DNA of 64,000 nucleotides from JAISFI01 sp031553775 (GTDB taxonomy: Bacteria; Bacteroidota; Bacteroidia; Bacteroidales; Azobacteroidaceae). Positions 53,365-61,188 of this stretch are shown in pieces. Made by a program: the position numbers and the translations under genes. Location of the stretch: positions 1 through 64,000 of the forward strand of contig JAVBLA010000005.1 in the NCBI GenBank assembly GCA_031553775.1, given 5' to 3'. Position 1 is the first letter of the stretch. Every line of letters begins with the position of its first letter. Under the pieces are notes generated by a model. The model saw nothing but the letters and a program-made list of their open reading frames with translations. It was not told the origin of the DNA and did not search any database.

Positions 53365-54627
53365 TCATATTGTCCACGGCGTCCTCATAGGCTGCTCCAC
53401 CAACCTATTTGCAGCCTCATCCCCGATAAATTCCAGCTTAACCGGATCAAAATTCAGCGTCCTGTTCAAACGCAAAGCCGCAACACCCATATTGACTAAG
53501 GTGCCTGAACGGAATCCGTTTTGTTCGTTCAGGGCAAACGGACATCTTGTTTTCACGCTTTCGATAAAGTCTGTTACCTGAGGATCCGGTTCGGGATAAT
53601 CGGCCAGTTTCTTTTCCCAGTCGGGAATATCGCATACGAAGTTTTTATATACATTTCCATTAGGTCCCGCAATGTAAGGTGTTTTCGGATCTCCGAAATC
53701 GCCTCCCCAGAGTACAATCTGGCAACCGTCGTCGTATGTAAAAGTAATGGAGCGCCAGGTGCCGATCGCATCCGGATGTTGTTGTGGGGCATCGACCTCT
53801 ACTTTTATGGGACTGGTATGGTCTTTTCCCAGAATATACTGCACGGGATCCATATAATGTTGTCCCATATCGCCTAAGCCACCTCCGTCGTAATCCCAAT
53901 ACCCACGGAACGATTGATGCACCCGGTGAGCATTATAGGGTTTCCATGGAGCCGGTCCCAACCACATATCATAATCTAATTCGGAAGGAACGGGCTGCGG
54001 TTCGAGAAAATCTTTTCCCACCCAATGGAATTTCCAGTCAAAACCGGTATATTTACTGATAGTCACTTTAAGCGGCCATCCCAGCAAACCACTTTGTACT
54101 AATTTTTTCAAAGGTTTTACAGGCGTACCGAGTCCGTAGAAAGTTCCGGTAAAACGGAACCAGGTATTCAGGCGGTACATACTTCCGTATTGTCTGACAG
54201 CTTCCATCACCCTTTTGCCTTCCCCGATGGTACGGGTCATCGGTTTTTCACACCAGATATCTTTACCGGCTTTAGCCGCTTCCACCGACATGATTCCATG
54301 CCAGTGAGGCGGAGTCGCAATATGTACGATATCTACGTTGGGATCTAAGATCAAGTCCCGGAAATCATGGTAAGCGGCTATTTTGTCCGATACCAGCTTT
54401 TTTCCCAGTTCCAGGTGTTTTTTATCAACATCACAGACGGCTACCAAACGAGTATTCGCATACTTCAAATGCGTCCTTCCCATGTTCCCCGTACCGATGA
54501 TACCTTTGGTAAGCTGGTCGCTGGGAGCAATGACACCATTGCCTAACACATGGCGTGGGACAATCGAAAATGCAGTAATAATGCCTGCCGATTTCAGGAA
54601 TGATCTTCTGTTTATTTTCTTATTCAT
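53365..54627 (-). CDS. Tat-exported Gfo/Idh/MocA oxidoreductase
   Basis: A 420-aa protein with a twin-arginine signal (INRRSFLKSAGI). The Rossmann fold begins TKGIIGTGNMGRTHLKY, and the motif VHIATPPHWHGIMSVEAAK...IWCEKPMT carries the conserved Lys-Pro. The second half includes GGGLGDMGQHYMDPVQYIL with a likely catalytic His. It directly precedes the HEAT-DUF1080 gene. A glycoside 3-dehydrogenase feeding DUF1080 is a reasonable guess, resting on that pairing. Confidence 0.88.
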   Translation of the reverse strand: MNKKINRRSFLKSAGIITAFSIVPRHVLGNGVIAPSDQLTKGIIGTGNMGRTHLKYANTRLVAVCDVDKKHLELGKKLVSDKIAAYHDFRDLILDPNVDIVHIATPPHWHGIMSVEAAKAGKDIWCEKPMTRTIGEGKRVMEAVRQYGSMYRLNTWFRFTGTFYGLGTPVKPLKKLVQSGLLGWPLKVTISKYTGFDWKFHWVGKDFLEPQPVPSELDYDMWLGPAPWKPYNAHRVHQSFRGYWDYDGGGLGDMGQHYMDPVQYILGKDHTSPIKVEVDAPQQHPDAIGTWRSITFTYDDGCQIVLWGGDFGDPKTPYIAGPNGNVYKNFVCDIPDWEKKLADYPEPDPQVTDFIESVKTRCPFALNEQNGFRSGTLVNMGVAALRLNRTLNFDPVKLEFIGDEAANRLVEQPMRTPWTI

Positions 54628-54666
54628 GGTATATGATATCTATATAGTATGCCGTTTACTTAGCGA

Positions 54667-55686
54667 TCATTTTTTCCAAATTGAACGCCAATCGGGGAAT
54701 TTCGCTAAATAGATGGCCGTTTTATCTTCATGTCCGGAATTGTAAGAGACCCACAATTCTTTGCCGCGAATCAGGATGCCGGGATAACCTGTGTCTTTTT
54801 CGCTGGGAAGATCTAATAGCAACTCGGGTTTATTATTTTTATTGATTTCATACAAAGACATCCGGTAGATCTTCCCGTAGTAAGAACGTGTACTCAGAAG
54901 CAGTTTTCCATTGGGCATTCTAGTCAGTTCCGGACCTCCGAAGCGGATACCCAGGTCATGCCATTCCCATTGAGTGAACGGATAGGTACTTTCTCCGATA
55001 TAGCCATGGAGATCAGCACCTTCCCGCCTTACAATAAGATGCATTTTATTTTTTTGTATTACGATGCTTGCTTCATTCGGTTTTCCTGCAACATTTAATT
55101 GTGTTATGAGTTCATAACGAATTCCATCGGTAGTTTTTACCAGAAAGAGTTTCCAGTCTTCTTTCTCCTTCATCTGGTAAACTGTGCCATATCCTGTTTT
55201 TTTATGCCAGGTTACCCGCCAGAGCCAATCGTTTGATGTCGCAATCTGAGGATCTATTTCGATCGGAGTAATATCTGTAAAATTTCCTTTCTTGTCCATA
55301 AAAATTACAAAAGGTTGGCGGTTTTGCAAGACACATTTGTCGTAAACACTACCCCCTGTCAGTATCATCAGGCGGTTGTCGGGAGTAACTGTCAGTTTGG
55401 GATCCCGGAGATCATATCCTGTTTTAGAAAACAGATGGTACGAGGTCCATTTCTCTCCATTTTCAGACACTAAAAGACGTATACATCCATTACCGGTATT
55501 GTCTTTTTCCGGAATATGGCCGGTTGCTTCGCGAAAAGCACAATAATATTTATCTCCGTAACGAACAAGATCGGTAAAGGCATTGTGTGGAGCAGCATCC
55601 CAAATCCGCTCAATGGTGTAGTTGGTTTCCTGAGCCAACGAATATACCGAAATATATAAGCTTATCAGTAGCAATCTCCATTTCAT
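54667..55686 (-). CDS. Sialidase-fold beta-propeller protein
   Basis: A 339-aa exported protein (signal peptide to about 18, SLYISVYSLAQ). The body is a six-bladed-propeller-like sequence with Asp-box-type words (SENGEKWTS, TTDGIRYE) and DLRDPKLTVTPDNRLMIL. It is a clear paralogue of the next gene upstream without that protein's BACON domain. Similar proteins are often labelled sialidase family, but the canonical RIP motif is not visible, so activity on sialic acid is unproven. It is 39 nt upstream of the Tat oxidoreductase gene. A 14-bp motif shared with other promoters of the locus lies 93 nt upstream. Confidence 0.8.
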   Translation of the reverse strand: MKWRLLLISLYISVYSLAQETNYTIERIWDAAPHNAFTDLVRYGDKYYCAFREATGHIPEKDNTGNGCIRLLVSENGEKWTSYHLFSKTGYDLRDPKLTVTPDNRLMILTGGSVYDKCVLQNRQPFVIFMDKKGNFTDITPIEIDPQIATSNDWLWRVTWHKKTGYGTVYQMKEKEDWKLFLVKTTDGIRYELITQLNVAGKPNEASIVIQKNKMHLIVRREGADLHGYIGESTYPFTQWEWHDLGIRFGGPELTRMPNGKLLLSTRSYYGKIYRMSLYEINKNNKPELLLDLPSEKDTGYPGILIRGKELWVSYNSGHEDKTAIYLAKFPDWRSIWKK

Positions 55687-55779
55687 GGTACAAAATATTA
55701 GACATTAGATATAAAATATAAGCTCTATACAAAGTAAATAAAAAAATAGGAAGCTTAGCGTACACTATACGTTTTATCA

Positions 55780-55793
55780 TCCTCAAAAAACGT
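55780..55793 (-). promoter_or_regulatory. Candidate operator ACGTTTTTTGAGGA, copy 1
   Basis: The minus strand reads ACGTTTTTTGAGGA 93 nt before the sialidase-fold gene at 55686. A near-consensus -7 element (TTACTTTG, 55730-55737) lies between it and the gene. It is identical to 59607-59620 and differs at one position from 59698-59711. Confidence 0.35.
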
Positions 55794-55812
55794 CAAATTA
55801 TAGTTTGATGCC

Positions 55813-57111
55813 TCAAAATTTCACTTTAGCCAGATATATTGAAGCTTTTCCTTCATGAGAAGAGTAATAAGACACCCATAACTCATCATTCACAATAATT
55901 ACCCCCGGATAGCCGGTATCTGTTCCTCCGCTCGGAAATTCCAGCAGTTTAACAGCCTGATAATTGCTATCTAAACCAAAGAGAGCTGTATAATTTCCGG
56001 AACGATACCCTCTACTGGCAAGCAGCATATTGCCATCCGGCAAAGTGATCAGATTGGGGCCACCTAAACGGAAACCCAGGTCATGCCAATTCCATGTCAT
56101 AAAAGGATAGTTGCAATACCCTATTTTTCCCTGGCAATCTCCTACTTCCCGGCGCACAACAATGCACATATTATCATCGGTTATAGATATTGTCGCTTCA
56201 TTCGGCTGATCCGTAAGTTGAAGTTGGGAAATTGTTTGGTAATCTATTCCGTCGGTGGTTTTTACTAAAAAGATTTTATAATCCGGTTGTTCGAATTTAT
56301 GAAATACAACCCCATATCCTGTACCCTTATACCAGGTAACCCTCCACAACCAATCGCGCCCGGTACGGATAGCCGGATCTATATTTACCGATTGAACCGG
56401 TGAAAAATTACCGGCCTCGTCCATGAATGAAACTTGCGAACCGATACTCTGAGGAAAACCGCCGATATATTTAACGCTTCCTCCCATCAGTACCATCAAA
56501 CGGCCATCAGGCGTAATGGATAATTTCGGATCCCTCAGATCACAACTCGTTTTTTCCAATAAAGCCTGGGATGTCCATGTCTCTCCATTGGCAGACTTCA
56601 AAATACGAATTCTACCATTTTCATCTCCTTCATTAGTGGGAGCATGAGTAACTCCTTCGCGGAATACACAATAATACTGACCTTCATGCTTAATCAGATC
56701 CGTAAAAGCATTGTGCTTAGCTTCATCCCATATTTTTCTGTAAGAAACAAGTGACAGATTGATATTCCCGGTTCCGGCTCCTTCCTGTAAAACCTGAATA
56801 AAAACATCCGGCACGCCCGGAGAAGACAGGGTAAGGGTAGCTGTCCTGGCTCCGGAACTGTTGCCGGAAACGGAAACCTTGAAATATTTTTCGTTGTTGA
56901 AGGCTGTAACTAAACACCAGGAACGGTTACTCGATATCGTAAATGATTGGTTAGTATTTACAGAAATATCCTGACATCCTGCCACTTTACTAAAATCAAT
57001 GCGGGCAACAGAAACATTCAGATACGGATCTTCCTTTCCGGTAGCAAAGGTGATTTGAACTGATAATAAAAGAATCAGAACACAGGATAATATGTAGCCT
57101 TTTCTAATCAT
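55813..57111 (-). CDS. BACON-sialidase-fold surface protein
   Basis: A 432-aa exported protein (signal peptide MIRKGYILSCVLILLLSVQI...). Residues about 30-115 are a BACON domain (FTISSNRSWCLVTAFNNEKY), and the rest is a propeller paralogous to the neighbouring 339-aa protein (NAFTDLIKHEGQYYCVFREG, SANGETWTSQ, DLRDPKLSITPDGRLMVLMG, ELWVSYYSSHEGKASIYLAK). The BACON domain is strikingly like the first one in the EEP protein at 59789-61183. BACON domains are thought to bind mucin or other host glycans. Sialidase activity is possible but not shown by visible catalytic motifs. Confidence 0.82.
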   Translation of the reverse strand: MIRKGYILSCVLILLLSVQITFATGKEDPYLNVSVARIDFSKVAGCQDISVNTNQSFTISSNRSWCLVTAFNNEKYFKVSVSGNSSGARTATLTLSSPGVPDVFIQVLQEGAGTGNINLSLVSYRKIWDEAKHNAFTDLIKHEGQYYCVFREGVTHAPTNEGDENGRIRILKSANGETWTSQALLEKTSCDLRDPKLSITPDGRLMVLMGGSVKYIGGFPQSIGSQVSFMDEAGNFSPVQSVNIDPAIRTGRDWLWRVTWYKGTGYGVVFHKFEQPDYKIFLVKTTDGIDYQTISQLQLTDQPNEATISITDDNMCIVVRREVGDCQGKIGYCNYPFMTWNWHDLGFRLGGPNLITLPDGNMLLASRGYRSGNYTALFGLDSNYQAVKLLEFPSGGTDTGYPGVIIVNDELWVSYYSSHEGKASIYLAKVKF

Positions 57112-57125
57112 AGTGGTTAATAGAA

Positions 57126-57164
57126 GGGTGTGTCAGATATTTATAAATAATTTCAGACACACCC
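57126..57164 (-). other. Intercistronic stem-loop
   Basis: GGGTGTGTC (57126-57134) pairs with GACACACCC (57156-57164). The 21-nt loop contains the palindrome TATTTATAAATA. It lies between two co-directional genes, with no T-run on the minus strand. It may protect or separate mRNA segments, or be a weak terminator. Confidence 0.5.
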
Positions 57165-57191
57165 CAAAAGTAATGATCTTTACCCTAAAGC

Positions 57192-58781
57192 TTATCTGGG
57201 TTCAAGTTTATAAATAAAAACTGTAGATGTTTTATTAGATGTGGATCTTCCGTGACACCACCGAGCATAATTCATATCAAACGCTCGGGTAACAGGATCA
57301 AATCTACTTTGTATAGAAAAATCACCAGGAAAATGAGTTGGATCAGTGTCCGCATTAGGACCGGTTCCAGAGCCATTTTCGACCAACATATAATCTGAGT
57401 GGCTGTTATAATTTACTCCGGTTTTACCTGCTGTTTTTACGATACCGGAAACAGCCACTTTGTTAGTAGCAATATCTATGTCCATATTAAACAACATATT
57501 GTCAACTGAAAATGCAGAATCGTATGGCGTACCGGCACTGGTATTTGCCCTTGCATCTAGCGGACCAAATGTTCCTACACGGTCACATCTGAATTTTGTA
57601 AGATTTTCCTGTGCTTCGGTCGCCCAAATATATTTAATATAACCATCAGCATCCTTATCGTTATGAGTTCCCCTGAAATCCAGAATGGCAGCCTGATTAG
57701 CAGGAGCACCGGAAGTTGTAGAAGTACCAAAAGGTCCCCACCTTAAAATATCCGACGAATTAGGATTCTCCGGAATGGAATCAACCTTATACAAATCATT
57801 AGCAGTCACACCCTTTTCCCATGCACTTGTCTTGGGATTATACCATTCCCCGGCAGTATAATTGAACCGCTTTGCTGTTGTTGCAGGAGCTTTTATAATA
57901 TATGACACTATTTGTGTTTTGTATTCGGCCGTTTCTACTGTATCGATTCCCCCTTCCGGAAGATAAAGCGATTTGAGATAGATCAGATGGTTAGGATTCA
58001 ACAATTCATTACCTACGTTAGACAATGTTATTTGGTCATTAGTAGTCACAATAATATCCTGAGGAGTATCTATACCTTGTTTCGTATAAGTAATTCTTTG
58101 TCCGACAAAATCTCCGGATGCTTCTACAAAATCCAATCGCACGGTACCGGTATGGGAAGCAGCATCAAATGCCGTCATCTTAATGAAGCCTACTTGCCTG
58201 AGTTTTAATGAAGCTTTATAGGTATCTCCATACGGAGTAATTGCCAGCGTAGGAGGGCTGTATGCAGAAAGTCCACCCTGCAGATCTTTATTAACCACTT
58301 CGAACTGATAGTTTTGTCCTTCCGTTAAGCCGGGAATAAATACGGAATCCGTTTGAAAACAACCGGGTGTTTTAATTGTAACGGGGACTTCAACAGAACC
58401 GGCCCTGTTATTCCAATAAACAATTACTTCATCAATAGCCGGATTAGGATTCTGATCCCATTTGACCAATATTCTGTTAAATCCGGAAGCTGCTCTTACA
58501 TTCTGTACTCCGGGCAATAACGGAGCCTGTGAGTTGACAATCATACTGTCAATCTGCACACGGGTAATACTATAATCGACTACCCCACCTTTATAAAACC
58601 TGACGGTTTCCGAAGTAGCTCCTTCTACTTTTATGCTATCTATAGCATCGCCGGAAGCTCCGTAAACTTCCACTCCTCCGCTGTACACATGATAATAATC
58701 CTGCGCCCATGCGATTAGACTGATAAAACAAACAGATAATAAAAGAAGTCCTGTTTTGAAGGTGTTATTTTTTCTTTTCAT
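57192..58781 (-). CDS. Secreted DUF4998-type protein
   Basis: A 529-aa exported protein (signal peptide MKRKNNTFKTGLLLLSVCF...AWA). An N-terminal segment (YHVYSGGVEVYGASGDAIDS) is a pattern seen at the start of many Bacteroidetes surface proteins. The DUF4998-like domain (about 90-190) has LVKWDQNPNPAIDEVIVYWN and FIPGLTEGQNYQFEVVNKD and matches the lipoprotein at 42787-43944. The C-terminal 200 residues are a beta-rich region unlike anything I recognise. It has no lipobox and no T9SS tail, so its attachment is unclear. It follows the small T9SS protein gene after 5 nt. Confidence 0.75.
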   Translation of the reverse strand: MKRKNNTFKTGLLLLSVCFISLIAWAQDYYHVYSGGVEVYGASGDAIDSIKVEGATSETVRFYKGGVVDYSITRVQIDSMIVNSQAPLLPGVQNVRAASGFNRILVKWDQNPNPAIDEVIVYWNNRAGSVEVPVTIKTPGCFQTDSVFIPGLTEGQNYQFEVVNKDLQGGLSAYSPPTLAITPYGDTYKASLKLRQVGFIKMTAFDAASHTGTVRLDFVEASGDFVGQRITYTKQGIDTPQDIIVTTNDQITLSNVGNELLNPNHLIYLKSLYLPEGGIDTVETAEYKTQIVSYIIKAPATTAKRFNYTAGEWYNPKTSAWEKGVTANDLYKVDSIPENPNSSDILRWGPFGTSTTSGAPANQAAILDFRGTHNDKDADGYIKYIWATEAQENLTKFRCDRVGTFGPLDARANTSAGTPYDSAFSVDNMLFNMDIDIATNKVAVSGIVKTAGKTGVNYNSHSDYMLVENGSGTGPNADTDPTHFPGDFSIQSRFDPVTRAFDMNYARWCHGRSTSNKTSTVFIYKLEPR

Positions 58782-58786
58782 AGCGA

Positions 58787-59287
58787 TTACTTTTTAATGA
58801 TTTTTTTAACTGTAACACCAGCTTCATTCGATATATGCAGCAGATATATCCCTGCCGGATAAGTAGACACCTCTATATCTGTCTGTTGAACATTCGGGGC
58901 AAGCTCCAATAGTTTTCTACCCTGAAGGTCATAGATCCCTACACTACAGATGTTTGTTTCGCTGGTAAGGGTGACTTTATCTACCGCTACACTCGGAAAA
59001 GCATTTACCGGGGTGATCGTTTGGGTATCAACTCCCGAATTAGAGAATTCTTTCAATGAGAAAAATCTCAGATTGGCATACGACACGTTTACCGGATTGC
59101 CGGAAGTCTGGTTAATTACCAGGGCATTATCAGTAAACGTTAATTTTTGCACAGTTTCTACAGAGAATGATTGTTTGGTTCCATTAGTCAGATACACATA
59201 CAAATTGTTACTTTTTGCAGACGATATTCCTAACAACATCATCCCGCATAGCAGGAGAAATCCTGCTTTCTTCACTTTACATTTCAT
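58787..59287 (-). CDS. Small secreted protein with T9SS type A sorting domain
   Basis: A 166-aa protein starting at MKCKVKKAGFLLLCG; a TTG upstream is unlikely. The signal peptide ends near SSAKS. Residues about 24-70 form a short beta module (LYVYLTNGTKQSFSVETVQK) like the opening segments of other surface proteins here. Residues about 95-166 form a T9SS type A sorting domain (AVDKVTLTSETNICSVGIYD, LQGRKLLEL, YPAGIYLLHI, VKKIIKK). It heads the long minus-strand run, so it may be the first gene of the operon. Likely a cell-surface anchor or marker of unknown role. Confidence 0.8.
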   Translation of the reverse strand: MKCKVKKAGFLLLCGMMLLGISSAKSNNLYVYLTNGTKQSFSVETVQKLTFTDNALVINQTSGNPVNVSYANLRFFSLKEFSNSGVDTQTITPVNAFPSVAVDKVTLTSETNICSVGIYDLQGRKLLELAPNVQQTDIEVSTYPAGIYLLHISNEAGVTVKKIIKK

Positions 59288-59606
59288 AATCTGGTACAAT
59301 TTAAAATTAAAATATATTTATTCATGATACTAGGTATTAGATATTGAACAGATGAAATCAAATGGCTTACCCTTCCAGAGTTGATTCACACTATTCATAA
59401 AAAACACCTGACTAGACATTTTCGTAGCTTGAAGGTTTTGAGTATTTTCGATAAACAACATACATAAACCAAGTCCACCGGGTTATGCTATTGCGAGAAA
59501 ATGACTATTTTTTTTGAACTTTCATCGTTTTCTTTCTTTAGATTTATTGAATGATATAAAGGTACGATCACATATCCGTAAAAATACACCAATATGCGAA
59601 ATAAAA

Positions 59607-59620
59607 TCCTCAAAAAACGT
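59607..59620 (-). promoter_or_regulatory. Candidate operator ACGTTTTTTGAGGA, copy 2
   Basis: The minus strand is identical to 55793-55780. It lies about 320 nt upstream of the first gene of the minus-strand run and may serve that operon. Confidence 0.35.
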
Positions 59621-59697
59621 TTGTTTTTGTATTTTCATCATGTTGAACTACATTCTTTTATTGTTACAGTTAATAAAGGAATATACAATTAACTATA

Positions 59698-59711
59698 ACG
59701 CTTTTTGAGGA
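59698..59711 (+). promoter_or_regulatory. Candidate operator ACGCTTTTTGAGGA, copy 3
   Basis: A plus-strand copy with one change (C for T at position 4), 78 nt upstream of the EEP gene start and in the same orientation relative to its gene as copies 1 and 2. Confidence 0.35.
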
Positions 59712-59788
59712 AAAAAAAACAAAATTATCCCTATTATTTATTTTTATCCTCACTACATTTAGCGCAACGAATAATCAACAATATGATC

Positions 59789-61183
59789 ATGAAAACAAGA
59801 AGCTATTTATCCGTAAAAATCTTATTTTTATTGCTATCACTAATGTGTTTAAACAACGGCCACGCGTCTGAAACACTCTTGTATTTTAGCAATCAGTCTC
59901 AATGCAGCAATACATCTTTGAATATCGATGTGCCCTTCACCATATCGTCCGACCGTCCCTGGTGTTATGTAACAGCTTTTTCGGCTGAAAAATATTTTCA
60001 GATCTCTGTTTCTGCCAACGGGGCAGGCATAGCTGCTCCGGATCGTTTCGCCAATATTATCCTATCGATAGAAGGTCAACCGGATATAAAATATTCGGTT
60101 GCACAAGCCGGCGTTGCTCCTATAATTAATGTAAGAGAAACAAACATTGCCATTGCTCCCGGCATGCAGGAATTTACGCTGGACATCAGTTCTAATACGG
60201 ATATTACTTTCATCCTGCCAAGCTGGATCAGCGAAAAATCCGGCAATGAATGGAAAAACGGAACTAAAACTTATTCATTTATCGTTTCCGGAACTGCTGC
60301 AAACCAGGGAAATATTGTGGTTAAGGCAAAAGATCCGGCTTTCAACAAGCAGGTTACCATACCGGTAGTCAAGCAGGAAAGCCTGCGTATCATTGCCATG
60401 CAGTACAATATACGGGTACAAACAACCGACGACGGGAACAATAACTGGCCCAACCGAAAAGCTACGGCTGCACAGTTTATCCGAGCAATGAATACAGATG
60501 TAGTAGGAACACAGGAAATGTCAAAAACTTTACTGGGAGTAGATCAATACAATGATTTGAAAGGCCTGTTATCTTCAGACTATGATAGTTATGTGGGATA
60601 CCGGGATGAGAGTTCCTTCTCGGATGAAGGCAATGCTATTTTCTACAAAAAAAACCGCTTCACTCTTGTCAATTCAGGAAAATTCTGGTTGAGTGAAACG
60701 CCGGATACCAAATCCAAAGGATGGGATGCCGGCTACAACCGGATTGCCGTGTGGGTGGTTCTGAGAGAAAAGACTTCCAACCGGGAGGTATTCGTGATTA
60801 ATACCCATTTTGATAATACAGGGTCTACCGCACGAAACCAAAGTGCAACATTGATGGTCCAGAAAATCAACACATTAAGCGGTGGCCGACCTGTAATACT
60901 GACAGGAGATCTCAATACTATACCCGCCAGTACGCCTGTTAATACCTTAAAAACGATACTCGACCATACAAAAGATGTAGCGATTACGACCAGCGGCCCC
61001 AGTTACACGATCCACGATTACAATGAAAACCCTTCTACCAGTGTATTTTTCGATTATGTATTTACCAGTAAGGAGATCGGGAGAATCAACAGTCACGTGG
61101 TTGCCGCCCCGAAATATAATGGAGTGTTCCTGTCGGATCATTGTCCCGTTACAGTGAATATGGATATCTATTTCAATCCGTAA
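59789..61183 (+). CDS. BACON-BACON-EEP family phosphodiesterase/phosphatase
   Basis: A 464-aa exported protein (start MKTRSYLSVKIL, chosen for its signal peptide). Two BACON domains (about 28-110 and 112-200) precede an endonuclease/exonuclease/phosphatase domain (about 205-464). Catalytic signatures: AMQYNIRV, DVVGTQEM (metal Glu), NTHFDNTG (His), LTGDLN (Asp, Asn) and LSDHCPVTV (Asp-His). The superfamily includes DNases, inositol-phosphate phosphatases and neutral sphingomyelinases; sequence alone does not choose. It is convergent with the ceramidase-like gene, 5 bp apart, which makes a lipid headgroup substrate worth considering. Secreted or periplasmic. Confidence 0.88.
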   Translation: MKTRSYLSVKILFLLLSLMCLNNGHASETLLYFSNQSQCSNTSLNIDVPFTISSDRPWCYVTAFSAEKYFQISVSANGAGIAAPDRFANIILSIEGQPDIKYSVAQAGVAPIINVRETNIAIAPGMQEFTLDISSNTDITFILPSWISEKSGNEWKNGTKTYSFIVSGTAANQGNIVVKAKDPAFNKQVTIPVVKQESLRIIAMQYNIRVQTTDDGNNNWPNRKATAAQFIRAMNTDVVGTQEMSKTLLGVDQYNDLKGLLSSDYDSYVGYRDESSFSDEGNAIFYKKNRFTLVNSGKFWLSETPDTKSKGWDAGYNRIAVWVVLREKTSNREVFVINTHFDNTGSTARNQSATLMVQKINTLSGGRPVILTGDLNTIPASTPVNTLKTILDHTKDVAITTSGPSYTIHDYNENPSTSVFFDYVFTSKEIGRINSHVVAAPKYNGVFLSDHCPVTVNMDIYFNP

Positions 61184-61188
61184 CCTAC

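Larger units (their letters stand above)
59288..59788. other. Divergent intergenic control region
   Basis: 501 bp between the head of the long minus-strand run and the EEP gene. It contains two inverted copies of a 14-bp motif (59607-59620, 59698-59711) and a near -7 element on the minus strand (TACCTTTA, about 59557-59564). No exact TAnnTTTG or convincing gene was found. Confidence 0.5.

Noticed and set aside
59514..59708. 64-codon plus-strand frame upstream of the EEP gene
   Set aside because: It overlaps two copies of the candidate operator and has intergenic A/T composition.
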